Of a stretch of 64,000 nt of DNA, positions 13,586 through 27,600 are shown piece after piece. Below the pieces are notes generated by a model. The model saw only the letters and a program-made list of their open reading frames with translations, did no database searches and was not told the DNA's origin. The position numbers and the translations under genes are program-made. This stretch comes from Todiramphus chloris collaris (lineage: Eukaryota; Chordata; Aves; Coraciiformes; Alcedinidae), in the NCBI GenBank assembly GCA_025345505.1, contig JANVCC010000077.1, forward strand, positions 10,471,163 through 10,535,162. The letters are read 5' to 3'. How positions within the stretch are numbered: position 1 is the first letter of the stretch; the number at the start of each line of letters is the position of its first letter.

Positions 13586-13865
13586 TTTGTCTGTTTGAGT
13601 CTCCCATGACTTTCGGCCTTCACTTTTCTCTTGGTCTCTCACAAATTTTTGTCCTCCCACACTTTTTGGAAGTCCACCTTTGCCTGGGCCTCCCGTATTA
13701 TTTTTTGGTCTTCCACACTTCTTAACATCCACCTTTGTCAGGGTCTCCCATACGTTATGGACCTCCCACACCTTTTCAGCATCCACCTCTGTCCTGGCCT
13801 CCACGTCTGCCTCCGCCTCCCATTCCTTTTTGGGCTTCCCACCTCTGTCTTGGCTTTCCCATTAA
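13586..13865. repeat. Diverged ~55-bp minisatellite, about five units
   Basis: Four near full-length units can be laid out end to end at 13624-13678 (55 bp), 13679-13733 (55), 13734-13787 (54) and 13788-13843 (56). A partial unit precedes them (13586-13623) and another follows (13844-13865). Each full unit begins TTTG/TCTG plus a GG-TCTCC or GGCCTCC core, has a second GG.CTTCCCAC-like core about 30 bp on, and ends in TCCACC or CCCACC. This suggests an older half-unit of roughly 27 bp. The plus strand is pyrimidine-rich. The period is not a multiple of three and unit length varies, so the frames running through it are not a repeat protein. Confidence 0.85.
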
Positions 13866-16800
13866 TTCCTTTCATCAGAGACACTGGAATGCCTTTGTAA
13901 TTCTACAGCTCTAAGCTCAGATGGTTTGTATCAACTCCTCAGATCCTTCTTAAATTTGTAATGACACCATACTGCAGAAAATTAGCAGATTTGGCCCCAG
14001 GCTAGGCCACACTAATTCTCCTTTTGTGTTTTTAAAAATGATGGGATTTTAACACAGCTACTGCCACTTCTGTTTATTGGTTTTGGCAAAATCTTCTATT
14101 GAACCCTATTTGCTCCTCATTTGGAAAGGACCACACGGACATTTTTTTTCTGCTTTGGAGGAGAGTGGAACAAAGAGAATCAAATAAGGGTGATTAGAGG
14201 ATAAAAAGAAAGTATGTTTGGAATGAGTCCACACTGGCTTGTGTTAGGCTTGTCTCTGTCTCCTACTTCTAGAGGTACCTTGTCTCTCCAGAGACACTGT
14301 GAATAGGTCCAGCTAGTCCAAAAAGAAGAACACATAAGAATGCTGGCCATTAGCAAGAGGCCAGGGATGCCAGGAGAAGTTTTATTTGGCAGTTGTGCTC
14401 CTTCTGAAACAGGACTTTGCAAAATGCAGGATGTGGACTAAGGAGACCAAAAGTCAAACCTCTTGGGATTTCAACAACCTGCCCTTCTATGAACTACGCT
14501 ATTAAGTGGAATAAAGCACACTGCCTTGTTATGATAAAGGAGGTACTTTTCTTGTGAAATTAAGCTTGTGCTTACCCATTTTGTTAATATTTTATTACAT
14601 TTCTAATATGTATATGATACCAAAATCACATTTACTCTCCTGATCACATTTCAGGCACAAATTATTAAGATGTGCAAAGCATTTTAGAAGATTGCATTTC
14701 AATGGAGTCTAATTGTTTTGGTAAAAAATATTTGTTTACACCAAGTACTATACATGTCATAGTAAGCCAGTGCAATTTAAACAGTGGATGCCCAAAACCA
14801 TAGCCATTATTTTTTCCAGTCAAATATTGGAACATTTACTTGGATGCTGCATTTGATCTTGCTAGCTCCTTATGCTAACTTCAATATTGCCAGTCAAAGC
14901 AGCTATGGGGACAATGAATGTTTCCTAGAACTATCAGTCCAGTGCACAGTATATCAATCATTTGTTCCAGCTGCCCAGTAATGCTTTCATTTAATTTAAT
15001 CATTTCATTCTGTTCACATTTACCATATTTACTCTTCTTTTTTTTTTTTCTTTATTTCCCCCGTTGACATTTATCAGCACTCCTGCAAATGGGAGGGTAG
15101 AATCACTCTAAAATATAGTTAAATAATTAATCTTTTTTTTTTTCTTGATCTTTCATGCTTTCTACATCTATGAGGTTTACAACTATCCTTAAAATAATGG
15201 TAACCCCAAAGTTGGGCAGGTTCAAAAGGAATGTACTCCCAAAGTTTCTATGCTATGAATTTTTTTTTAGTCAGATTCTTCACATTTTAATTAAAAATAT
15301 TCAGTTTGCCAGAAAGAAATGAAAAGGGTTATATATGTCACAGGAAATTTTAAAAAGCTAACAAAGGGATTTTCAATGGCAGCCAGCCAGCAAGGAAACT
15401 TGATCTTGGTCAGTTTTATTAAAGTAACTTTACATTTTTGACATTTGCCTTTTCCCAATAAAACTTCTTAAACACTTGCAAGGATAAGGAAGTTAATATA
15501 CATAAGCACAAGGGCAGATGGACCAAAGCCTTGCTCATTAGTCAAATATCAACCTTGAATAAAAATAGAGAAAACCTACAATAGCTGCATCAGGCAAGTA
15601 ATAAATTACTACACACTTGAAGTTCACAGGCAAAGTCTGGACTTGAAGTCCTAACTTCTGTGACACAGGCTGACAAATCAGGTCTCCCTTTACAATATGG
15701 AAACCTGACCTGCTATATAATATTATGATCGCTTTAATGGCTAAGCCTGGTCAGAGATTACCTCCTAGAGTTTTATAAATTATTTAGATGTACTAAAACT
15801 GACAGGCTGTACATAAAAAAAAAAAAATCTTTCACAAAAGCTTTCTGTCCAGCAGAAACTAGGAGAACCAAGTGTATAATGACTGCAGTCCAAACTTTCT
15901 CAAGTCTTTTCTGAGCTTCCTAGAAATCACATGCATGTTGCTGCATGCTGTGCTTTTCCATTTCTGAAAACATATGTCATGCAGTGGAACTAATTCCGGA
16001 ATCCTCTATGGCTTGTGCCTAATTCTGTCCAGCTTAGCAGCAGAGCACTTTGTTTGCAGCATATAAAAGAGACAATCAGTGGAACCTTATTAAACAAAGT
16101 ATTTCAGATCATCAGAATGATTTCATGAAACATTCAGAGTCATGTTAGTAAAAAACTGCGCAGTTTAATAGCCAGTTAAAAAACATTAAATTGCAATGAT
16201 TTAAAGATGACTCCTGTTGTTTCAGATAACAAACAAGTATTTAAATGTAAAATAATTTCAGTTACAGTTTAGAACATTTTAGGAATCTCACTGGCCTTTT
16301 TTTACCTTTGGCCTCTCTGTTGCCCTTTGAAGTAACTGCTGCTTACAGTATTATTCTTCAAGAATAAAAACTGTCTTTATTCATGAGGGATACAGGGACT
16401 GTAACTGATACTCTTTGATACTATAATTATTAAGCATTTCTATCACAATATAGTAAGTAACATCACGCATTTGGGAACGCAGTGGCAAATTCTGTTGCAC
16501 TTTTTGGAACTGAAATGCAAAGCCATGAAAATACAGTATAAAAGAGGGTCAATAATTTTCTTATGAATTTTTATAATAGTTACTTGAAACATTACAAAGA
16601 AGCTGTAATTGAAAAGATTTTTGTGACATAGTAAGAAAAAAGTATAAAACCTAGGCCAGGGAGCACTTAAGGAAGGAAAGACTGTGGTACTATGCTTGTG
16701 TCTGTCAACTGAAAAGGATGGTTTCTTGGATAAATTATGCCTCTCATTATTTGTGGATATCCACTGAAATTTTCTGCTTTTACATATGGACCTTCAAACA

Positions 16801-19800
16801 ACCAAATGCGTTCTTTTTTTCAGTTAACTGCAGCCCTGCTTTCCCTCCATCAGTTTTCACTTAACTCTTTCTGTTAGGATCATCATAATTCAAAAAAGGT
16901 CAGGCCTGGTAGCCCTCATCCGTTTTACATCCAGCCCAAGTTCAAAGTATTCCTCTATCTTTTGTCTAATGGGACTTATCTCACAAAAAAAAAAAAAAGC
17001 TCTGCTTCCCCATCACTGCCCTCCCTCTGAGCAATTCAGTTTAACTACAAATTCTCACTTCTTGCACCCTGGGCTTGGCTCCCCCCCCCAGTTTCTAAAC
17101 ATAATTTTCCCAGCTTCATTCATCCCTTGGCAGGAGGAAGAAGGTAGGAGCAATTCTCTTGGAAAACAGGACTTCACGTCAATGTGTTTGAGATCCTTTC
17201 TGCATTTTGCACCTAAAAGAGAACATGCCACTAGGAACTTTCTCAGCATGCATCAGAAAGGGAAAGGAAATTGTAGCTGGCAGTCCGCTGAGACTGAAGA
17301 CCAGTGAAATCTGGCCAAAACTTGGGAAAGCTTTTTTATTCAAGAGTTTGGACGTTGTTTTCCCTGTGCAGGTTGCTAGAAAAATTAATCTTGGGGTTGG
17401 AGGACAGAGAAGGAGGAAGAGAGAAATAATGTTCAATTATTTATTGCTTTTATTGATACTTTTCTTTATTTGCTCTTTTACCTATAGCTATAAAGAATAA
17501 AACTTTCCTTTTTTAAATTACTGAATATTAGTAAGAGAGGTAAATATCTTATATACATCTTTCTTTTGAAGAAAAGGCACTTACCATGGAAAAGGATCAT
17601 ATTTGGAAACGTTGAGAAAATCTAAGAGCTGATTTTGATGCATTTGCAGAATTAATAGAATGATGCACCATGAATTTCTTCCCAGAAATATTAGAATTCA
17701 TGATTTTTTTTTTCTTTTTTTATGTTAGAGAGGCTTGACACTAAGGCTGATGACTGGCTATGATTAATTTTTCCAATATTTGCTACTTATTGTCACACTG
17801 GGAATTGTGTATTTGTAATTGAGGAAGGAACTGGATTCGGTGTGAGTTGTATTGGTTAAATAATATGTCTTGTTATTAGATTTTTAGAATCTATTACTTC
17901 TTTTTTATTTGTCTGTGTTATATAATCCCTACTATAATGAATGCTCAACCAATAAAGGTGGAACAAGTTACTACTCTTCCTTTTTCCACATCTGGATCTG
18001 TAACTTTCCACAATAAAAGAGTGAAAAATTGAGGAATATGCAGTTAAACAAACCTCAAAAATGCAGAGTCTGGGAAAAAAAAAACAAACATGCTTTGTTC
18101 TTTGCTAAATGCTGATTGCTACGTACAGTCAAAAAGTGAAATCAATTTTGCAGCAAAAAGGAGCAGTCGAGAAAAAAAATATACAAAATGACATCATCAT
18201 TAATTTCTCTTCAATCTCCAGTCACATTCGGTGCTCAACTTGTTCTGAATGTTGTTAGGCTTATTTTCACAAACACTGTTTTGCATGAGAGTTCATAAAC
18301 TGATCGGTTGGCTGGGGTTCATCAGAACAGATTTCCTGCTTGCTGAAACTATTTGGGGTGGTTCTTGCACTAAGGCATCAAGCTCTGTCTGGTAAAATAT
18401 GGCATCCTCAGAGACAGCTATATATCACAAAGAAAGTGCAGCTCTGCAGTAGACAGCCTTTGAACTCTGAGGGGGGAAAAAAAAACCTATATGGAATGAG
18501 AACAGATTGAGATTTGTCAAAAGCTCATAAATCACCACTCCTGATTTCTCAGGATTCAATATAGAAGAAACATATATGAGCCCAGATTTGACTCCATACT
18601 AATTTGAGTGGATTCCCCTTGCTTTTGCTGTCCCCATCCCTATGTCAGTTAATACAATTGATCTAACATGGAATAGTGAGAAGTCTTCGTTTGTACAGAT
18701 ACTAGTATCTGAAACAGAATGAAAGGTGTCCCAGGAACTAGCCAGCCATCTATACCATTAATCTCAAACAGTGCCTTCACTGAACCTGACAAGCTTGCAT
18801 AAACAGTGGTGCTGTCATAAATTACATTTGAATAATACTGTTACACATAAATAGTGAGTTATTACAGAGCAGTAAGACTCATGTTGATAGCCTCACTGTC
18901 TGGGGGGAGCAAAATGGAGGAGTTTGTGTGTCAAGGTCTCAAAAATATTGCATTGTAAGTTTTTAAATATAATTGAACTGACTTCTTGAAAGCAGACGTA
19001 AATGGAAGAAAAGGAATCCAAGGTCCTGCTTTAGTCATCAGAGAAATCTATTTTTAAAAAGGATGAAAGCACTCAGCTTGCAGCCTCACAAATACTGAGC
19101 AGAGAGAGGTCAGTTCACTACATACAGAGCACCAAAAAAATGTAGACAAATAGGAAGAGTCTGTCCTTGAAACTTCACAGGCAACCACAGAAACCCCAAA
19201 GATATCCTTTGATACTTTCTTTGCATCCTATCGCTGTTTCCATAAAATAAGGAAATGGGAGGCTGAAAACAGAACATGAATGGCTCTGGAGCACCATTCT
19301 GTTAAGACAAGGGCTGTCTAGAGCACAGCCTTAGTTTTAGCACTAGGCAAAAGGAAACCCTGCACTCCTCTGTCTTTTGGGTAAGTAACCCATAGAAGTA
19401 CCTGCATAGGTAGTCGAGAAGCAGAGAAAAGTAAGCTGCTGGATGGAGACTTTCAGAAGGGATAAATTCTCATGATCCACATACCCTGGGAAACTTCAGA
19501 CTCTGGGGCACCACAGTTCTGTAAGATCTTTTGCTCTGACAGCCAAAAGGACAAGCAAATAGTAAGCCCATAAAGTGACTTCCAGCACTTATTTACATTC
19601 CCCTTTCCTTCTACCTTCTCTTCCTGGGTGTTTACTGCAGGAAGGAAATGTTCAGACCCCAGCTTTAAAACAAACTCTGGGTCACACCGGAGCTATTCTG
19701 CTTGCCAGCTATATTTTTCAATGCTCTGCTTCCATTCCTGGATCGCATCTATAGTTCTCACCTCTATGCTTTAGTATTTCAATTATTCACTGTCATTCCG

Positions 19801-22800
19801 AAGCACTTACAACGTTTCTCCTACATCGTGTTCAATAACAAGTCCAAGATATGGTTCATTACTATTGTTAGCAACAACTGTGTTTCTGAAAGTGTTAACT
19901 GCTCCTGGCTTCCTCTCCTGATGGTTAGCAGACTAGCAGGTCATTAACTGCTAGAAGTGACCGGTTTTTTAGGGATTAGGCTTTATAACGGTTTGAGTTC
20001 ACACAGTCTACGGAGGAGTCATTCTGATGAGCATTTTTCTTTTGTCCCTATCATCACTCCTGGGTTTCTCTCATGGTGTTCTAGCTTTTTGCATATCATG
20101 GTGAGGGTTCATTTTTGGTGAAGACCTATTTGGTCATGGGTGGGTGGGTAGCACAAACCAAAGGGAAGAACACATATATGAATATTCAGTTAGCTCTTTT
20201 CATCTTCGTGTTGTCCTGTGGACAGTCCTAAGCCAGATGCCAAACTTTTGGAGGTGGCTTTGTTTGTGAGCTGTAGTGGAAAATACCTTTACTTGTCTGG
20301 TTTTAGAGACAGAGAGATAATCATGACTTTATTTCAACAACTATTAAAAGTGGAAGTCACCTTTCTGGCCCCAGGTCTGCAGCAGGGCTCCCTATCCCCA
20401 GAAGCTCAGTTAGTGAGTTTGGCTTCTTTGTAGGGAGGAGACACATCTCTGCAACCTCCCTGCTTTTCCCCATCAGCTAAGAATGACATGGAGAAAATAC
20501 ATTCTCCTCCTGACCCACTGCCAGCTGAATGGGAGCAGGAGAAATAAAAGGAAGACTAAGGATTCCTGCACTCTCTCTTTCCCTTTTCTTGTGTATCTGG
20601 GAAGGAGGCAGAACAGCTTCAGCTCTGCTCCTCTCTCCACCACTCGTGATTCTTTCTGAATTGGGAAGAGGACATGGAAACACCGAGTCCAGAGAAAGTA
20701 TTCTCTGCTGTTCACGTCACCATTCAGCAGACATCATCCATTATAAACCACTGGCCACCACAACCCTTGTGATACTTGCAGGTTTCTGCAGTCAAGAGAT
20801 TACCCAAATAATAACTCAAGCAATTTCCATTTATAACTTTCATTACAGAAATAAGCCTTGGCACTTGTCATGGGCAGGAAACTCAACAATACAGAGCATA
20901 TGCAACAAGTTTAGAAAATGAGGCAGAAAAAGGGAGCCAAATATATATAGGCGTTTTTTAAAATCTCAAAAGTTTGAAATCACTCATAATTTTTTTCAAG
21001 CCTAATTCAGGATTTCTGAATGCTTGAGAGTGACACGACTGCAATACACTTGGGATTTTATGGCACTACTGAACTGTCACATCATATGTAGTGTTCTATA
21101 ATCACTTTTGATGACCTTTCCATGCAATTTACTTTCTGCTTATCACTTGCAGCAATGACATGGAACAGAAAGATGTCAGTAAAATGGATACGGTACTTCA
21201 AAGGTAGATGATGTATTGTGACATTGAGCAGATATGCGACATTAACAAATTTATAAAGGCTTTAGGTAAATGTGAGCTAAAATTAGTAAGACTAAGCAGA
21301 GATAAGACGAATTTCTAGTCAAGAAATTATGCAGTCTGAACCTTTCAGAACATTGCTAAAAATTCATGGATTGATTTTTACTTTTAAGCATGGGAGGTCT
21401 AGCTGATAGCACTGAGGACTTGGACTTTGGATAACTCCAAAATGGGACTCACTACTAAATTTACACAGAATCTACACAGAATCCAGGCTCTTAAATCCAA
21501 ACCTATAACCTTGTAATCAATTGGTCTTGGGGGAATATGACCTCCAGGAGTGGCTGCCTTTTTCAGTGCAGTGTTTGCTATATACGAAGAGGTGTTCCTA
21601 GGTGTGCCCTGCACTGCATTTCGCATTAAATTGAGACTGAACAGAATACAGAGACATTTCTTGGCATATCCAAGCTGCAAACTGGGCACAGTTTCATTTA
21701 AAACTTTAGTGAACTTCAGTGAGCTTTCCAATAAATTTGTGATTATATTAATGTTCCTAACAAGACCCCATGGGACATTTACATGCCTTTCTGCTCAGTG
21801 GCATTTGGGATAACTGGCAAAGTGATCCCAGAGGATGCTGCATAAACTGGTACATCAGCAGAGGAAAAGAAAAAAGGATGCAAAGACTAGACACAGAAAG
21901 CTAAAAACATACATGAGCATACCATCTTTCCAGTGGTGCCAGGTCCCTTTGGACAACTTCCAGAACCACAATTTAGTCATGTCCACTAATTTTTTTCCAG
22001 TCCAATACACTTAATAAATATTTTTGTGATATTAGAGCACTTAGTAACTTCTTGTGAATTCATTTTCACCTCATGCCTCCTCCACACTGATCCTTGATTT
22101 ATTCACGTACAGCTCTGCTAAATGATTTGTGGAGTAAACTCTCACTCTTCTTGTGAGCTGATTAAGGCATAAAATGTCACATTGTTCCATGCTTGTTTTG
22201 AAGAATAGTCTGAAACATTATTCTAAAAATATTTGGTTTTCTCATATCCAAAGACAGCTTGCCTTTGATTAGACACGCAGTCTGGCTGTATCTGCTATAC
22301 AGCCTTTTCTGGGCAGATGAGGCTGATACATATATCACCATTAGAAGTATTTCAAATATCCTTCAGCATATTATTGACCTACAGTTTTCTTAATTAAGGC
22401 CAATTACCCAACATGGATCTGTATTTGCTTTTCTGCTTGTTTATGTTTAGTTTTCTTTCTTCTCCTCACAGGGGGGAGAACTGCCTGGGGAAAGGGAAAA
22501 CTTTTCTACAGAGCTAACCAGGACATCAGCCACCACATAATGTTCTGATGTTTGGGAGTATCATACTAATGGTACTCTCAAAATACTCTTATACATCACT
22601 GTTCCTCCTGCAGCCCTTTCAGACCAACACATCACAGATGACAAAGGAAACACTCCACAGACAGGGCTATTCTGTGTGCCAGCAAAACACCAGTGGCTCT
22701 ATCTAATTAATCCTGCCACACTTGGCCTGACAACAGCCCACAAAGTCTGTTTGCTGCTCTGCATACACTCTTCTTTTATAAAACCCCAAATATTAATAAC

Positions 22801-24487
22801 AAAGCCCGTTACATGTAAGCAAATTCTTTTCTGTCTTAGCTTTTGTCTTCATAACATCAGAAAAACATCACTGCTGCACGGCAAGGAGATGGTTGGGAAA
22901 CTCAGCTCAACATTGAAGGGCAGCCCTGTGCTATGCTGTATATCCCCTGCAGAAGTGGAAAGTTTAAGAAGAAGATTGGTCAGGACTGTTGAGTCACCTG
23001 GAGATGCTTTACTGGCAATTATTAGAGAATTCATGGGACTGAAATAGATTTTAAGGGAGACAGTACATACAGATAGAGAAGAATTAAATTGTGAGGGGGT
23101 GGCTTTTTTCAGAACTACTTAGATGTCAAAAAGCCCCAAGTAGTGTCAAAAGGCTGCATTAGTGCCCATTCTTATTCTCTAGCTAGGTCCAGTGGTGCAG
23201 TCCTTTTGTCACCCATCTCCATTCAGCAAGACTAGATGTTCAAAGCCATGCTCCAAGCTTTTTGTGTCATAGGCCCAAGTTTGGACATCTCCCACCTTTA
23301 CTTCTGAACAGTAGGATAAATAGAGCTGTACAACAAGCTAAAGTACTTAAAATTAGACTCACTCTTAAACTGACCAAAAATAAAATCAAGAGTAATTTGA
23401 TTACAGTGTGTATTTATGCAAGAAAGAAAATGCTGGTTTGGGGAAAGAACAATGAAACCAAACACAGGGGAAATGACAGAGTAAAACATTTAAGACACTG
23501 AGGATAACTAACAGAGCGCATTAGTGACAGTCTCAGCCTTCAAACCAAGATCAAATAGCCTCCTCATAGATGTTCTTTAGCCAAAGATGGATTCATTTGC
23601 TTCTGAGAAAATCTTACAAATCTGTCCTGGACACAAGGTCAGGCTATACATACTAATACTTTCTTCTGGGTTTAAACAGTACTGATCAAATGCTTAAGTA
23701 CTTGTTTAAATCATATCGATTTTAGTGAGGATCAGGTATGACTTTAAAGCAAAAAGGCAATATCAGTTTACAGTAGTTATCAAAACAGCAATGTTTTTGT
23801 ATTGTAATTCAAGGGCCTTTTTGTTTTCTTTTATAGAAAAGTCTGTAGCAAATGGAAAACCTGGCTTTCCAATAGCTGTCCCTAAGCTACAAGCTGATCT
23901 ATCACCCATCACCTACACAACAAATGACCTAGAATATTTCTGTATGTTTATGAGAGGTAGCCAGAAGATGGGAAAACCCAGAGATGCATCATCTTAAAGC
24001 TGTCTTATGTGGCTGAGGTTCTGAGCATTACATCTAACTGCCACATTGCCTCCCAGTCCCCTACTGAGCCTCACAGTTTCAAAACCACCAAGCATCATCT
24101 GATTGATTTAAGTCTCTGAGATCCCCCAAGGAACGTTTGGCAATGAGACCACTGCTGCAACAGCCCTCTGCTGTGTTTCCTACCCTACTAGTGGTTGCTG
24201 GAGGGAGCTACAGCAGCTGTATCTATAGCGTGTATACATTTCATTGCTTTCCAAATGAGGATGGAGTAACACGCAGCCAGAACCTGCTCAAAGTAAACAG
24301 TGAGGATCCAGAAATGGATCATACTCCTGCCCCAGCACTCATGCCAGGAACAGGGTCCCTTGCTGTAGTCTGCCACAGCACCTGCACTACAGAAATCCTG
24401 CCCAGTCCTAGGTCATGGATGCTGCCATCCAAGTCTTTCACCTGATCTACAAAGTCTTTTTAAAAAGGTTGAGAAAAGGTCTGTGTG
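13866..24487. other. Unannotated AT-rich non-coding DNA
   Basis: More than 10 kb without a recognisable gene or transposon. It holds only poly-T and poly-A runs (for example T12 at 15038-15049, A13 at 15815-15827, A14 at 16985-16998) and a C9 run at 17081-17089. The longest open frame (20529-20921, plus, 130 codons) has no family resemblance and no splice support. An acceptor-like site at about 23836 is followed by an open segment, which is discussed in the findings. Confidence 0.6.
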
Positions 24488-24662
24488 GTATAATTATACC
24501 CATGCAAAACTAATAATAGCGAGAATGGAGGGAGACAGAAAGGTATTAGGTAATTGTCTAAGGCCACACAATAAATCAATAGAAAATGCTCTACTAGGAA
24601 TCCAGAGACTGGCTCAATCACTCATTGAGTCACAATCCACTGCTTTAACTACTAGATAGGCT
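24488..24662 (+). mobile_element. MIR-like SINE, ancient
   Basis: The plus strand aligns by eye with the MIR (CORE-SINE) consensus through most of its 3' two-thirds. It has a TTATTATCCCCAT-like start (taattatacccatg), then the equivalent of GAGGTTAAGTAACTTGCCCAAGGTCACACAG (ggtattaggtaattgtct, then aaggccacacaa). After this come GGAATCC near 24598-24604 and a CTTTAACTACTAGAT ending that corresponds to the family's CTTAACCACTACGCT. Divergence is high, as expected for an amniote-age element. Exact ends are uncertain. Confidence 0.7.
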
Positions 24663-27600
24663 TCCATCCAGAACAGCATTTGTTTGTGTAAAATATGCCA
24701 AAAATACATTCTTGAGCTATGAAAAAAAAAAGGAAAATGATACAAAGCAGGTTGCCTAGTAAAATGAGATTTAACCCAATGCCCTTCATCTGTGCTTTAA
24801 GGACTCTCTCGGGGGCCACAAATCAGAGCTGTGAGATTACGTGAAGGGGAACAGCATCACAAGTACAACTCTGGTGTATCATAAAAATAATAGAAAAGCC
24901 CCTTGGGAATGAAAACTTTTGACAGATTCCAATCGAACCTTTTCAAATCAGGAGCTGTTGCAGCAGTGTGGTCAAGCTACTGTACACTGCCCTGTCAGTA
25001 TCCTTGTGGGAATTTGAGAAGGCAGGAAAACACTGGCAAATACTTTCTAAATATTTGAGCAGGATGGGAGAGGGGGAGAATTTGAATGTTAAATTTGTAT
25101 TTGTACTCTTTAAAATTATTTTTTTAACTTAACACTGCTGGGATGGCTATGTATTACTCCTGTTGAGCTTCGATTAGAACGCTAGCTCACACATCCGCTT
25201 TTCTGTTAAATTCTGCATGTTACAGCATTAATTCATCTGCCAGCTTTCTCTGCACTGCTTGCCTCTTTCATCCACCTGTTTGACTTTACCTGACACCTAG
25301 ATTATGAGCTTTCAGAGAGCATTTCTATTTTAAGCACTTCTATTTCTACTACGCTTTGCCTATGCAGCCTAGGATTTCACTGATTCCTCAGAGCTCCTGT
25401 AAAATTATCTCATCATGGCTATCAAACTCAGCACTTTCTGAACGTCTGTGCTGCACCTATATATATTCTCTGGCTCCATACGTGTGTGAAAAGCTCTATT
25501 GGTCAGATTCTGCTCTCCTCTATACCAGTATACAACTCTGAAACTTTTAAGCTCCACTTCAGTATCAGTATTCTTGCATAACAAAATAAATAATCACATT
25601 GCTGTCACTAATAAAACATCTAACTCATTTCCATATGCAAAAACATAAAGACGACCCAGTATATGGCTGCGTCTAGCCTAATTCAGCAAAAACATTCTTC
25701 TCCATCTAGAGACTTGGATAATAAAATGGGTTATTTATTGGCAGTGGGTGATGTGTGGATGATTACAGTCTGGTAGGTATTTAAGGGTAAGTAAGTCCAA
25801 AATTGCAGAACAAAAGCTGTTTTCTATTCACATTTGGCTCAAAATACCTCAAATGCAATGGACCACCCACAATCTGACACTTGAAGCTGCAGAGCACTGA
25901 ATCTGCTGAGAGCCAGTTACGAAAAGTGATACAGTAAGATCATGCTAAACACAAAAGGAAAAAGTGACCCAAGGAGTGTATTAAAAGTGTAAGTACATTG
26001 AGCTAACAGGAATGTGCAGACCTTACCGTTGGACTTTTGGCTAAAGATATTTACAATGAAAGGACAAATCAAGATCTCTGTCATTTCAAGAATAAAATCT
26101 TGAAGAATAAATTTCCTGCCTAAAAGAAAGGCAGGAAGAGTACCATGAAGAAGCTTGTTTTATGATAGGTCAAGGCTGCTGATAAAGCAAACACCCCACA
26201 ACTCTTATTAACTTAAGTGTTAAATTTGGGCATCCTGACACCTTCTACCATACTGTAGTTACAACAAAACTGTGCTTCCCACCAGGGCAAGCACTATTTA
26301 GCATACATTACTCTTTCTCCTCATGTTCAAGGGAAGACTGCTAAACAAAAACTGCACTGGAAGAGCATGGAGGTAAAGGAGTATGCCTTCCATCACAACA
26401 CAAAGTTGTTTTGGAAGATCATGAATGGAGTTTGAAAATGTTAATATAAGACCCCAAGGAACAGAGCTAAAATTAATCTGTTATCACCAGCTCAAAGAAG
26501 CTAGAGTGTATTTTTCAGGTAGCAACTGATAGCATGGCTGCTGGTCCCAATTTCTTTTTTTTTCCCTTTACACCATGTGTGTACACGTGATTAGTCTTAT
26601 TAGCTTAATTTGGCCTGCTGTTGAATGCCCTGATGTGTGCTGACTTTCAGCAGGAAAACCGTTTATGAGCTTGAAGTTGAACTTGTGCTGAGTTGTACTG
26701 TTAGATTAAGGCTCGCAGTCAAAACATCTACATGTGCAGCTCCAGTTTGCTATTGAAATCTCCTTTAACCATTTTTGCCCAGGAATAGAAAAAGAAAAAA
26801 TTATAATTAAATAACTCTCCTTCACTATAAACCCAGTCCTGAAAATTGCTATACTCTAGTCTTGTGCATATAAGAGCAAACTGAGTTTCTTATTACCCCT
26901 GTCACAGTGAGATCTAGGCAACTCTGTCCTATTTCTCAGAGAGATTTCCAGGAAGTTGCCAGGAAGCCACTGATGTGCAAACAGCTGTTGGGCATGTGCA
27001 CAGCCCAGCTCACAGGACCTGAGGAGAAGCTGCCTGGATGTTCCAGATTTACCACGCATGAACTATAGAGCACATATATGCTAATGCACTTGGCACGTCC
27101 AGACTTCCAGATGTCCAGCAACCCTTTCAGAGCAGTATGGCTACTAGATGTCTGAGCATCTTTGATGAATGTACAAAACCCACGCTGAAAGAAGAATGTC
27201 TGAGAAAAAAGGAAGCCTTGCTAGGAGAATTATGGACCTGTAGTTGCTCTCAGTCTATTTTACCATATAAATCCACTAAAAATATTGACTAGTATCTTTC
27301 ATCATATTAAAGTGCAACCATGGAGTCATTTATTGGCCTTTCATGGCCATCAAGAATCATTCATTCATCTTATAAAACTTAATAAAAGGTAGGAAAAAGA
27401 GAGTGTTCAAGACTCCTAGCTTGAGATACCAAAGCCATTCACTTCTCACTCTCTATGAATGTGTACACATTTGACTGTGTTTTTCTACTATAGATCTTTT
27501 CCCAAAACTTTATAAGTCTTTTACTGTTCTTTATTAAAAGCGTTGCATCACTATGTCATGTCTGAGTTTTCCCCTAATATTCAGTTTTGTCAACAGAAAC

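Noticed and set aside
13562..13900. Overlapping frames on both strands across the minisatellite, suggesting a repeat protein
   Set aside because: The repeat period is about 55 bp, not a multiple of three, and unit lengths vary between 54 and 56, so the frame cannot be preserved from unit to unit.
20529..20921. 130-codon plus-strand open frame, the longest frame not explained by CR1 on that strand
   Set aside because: No motif or family resemblance, no splice support, and overlapping open frames on the opposite strand. A frame of this length is within chance expectation for 64 kb.
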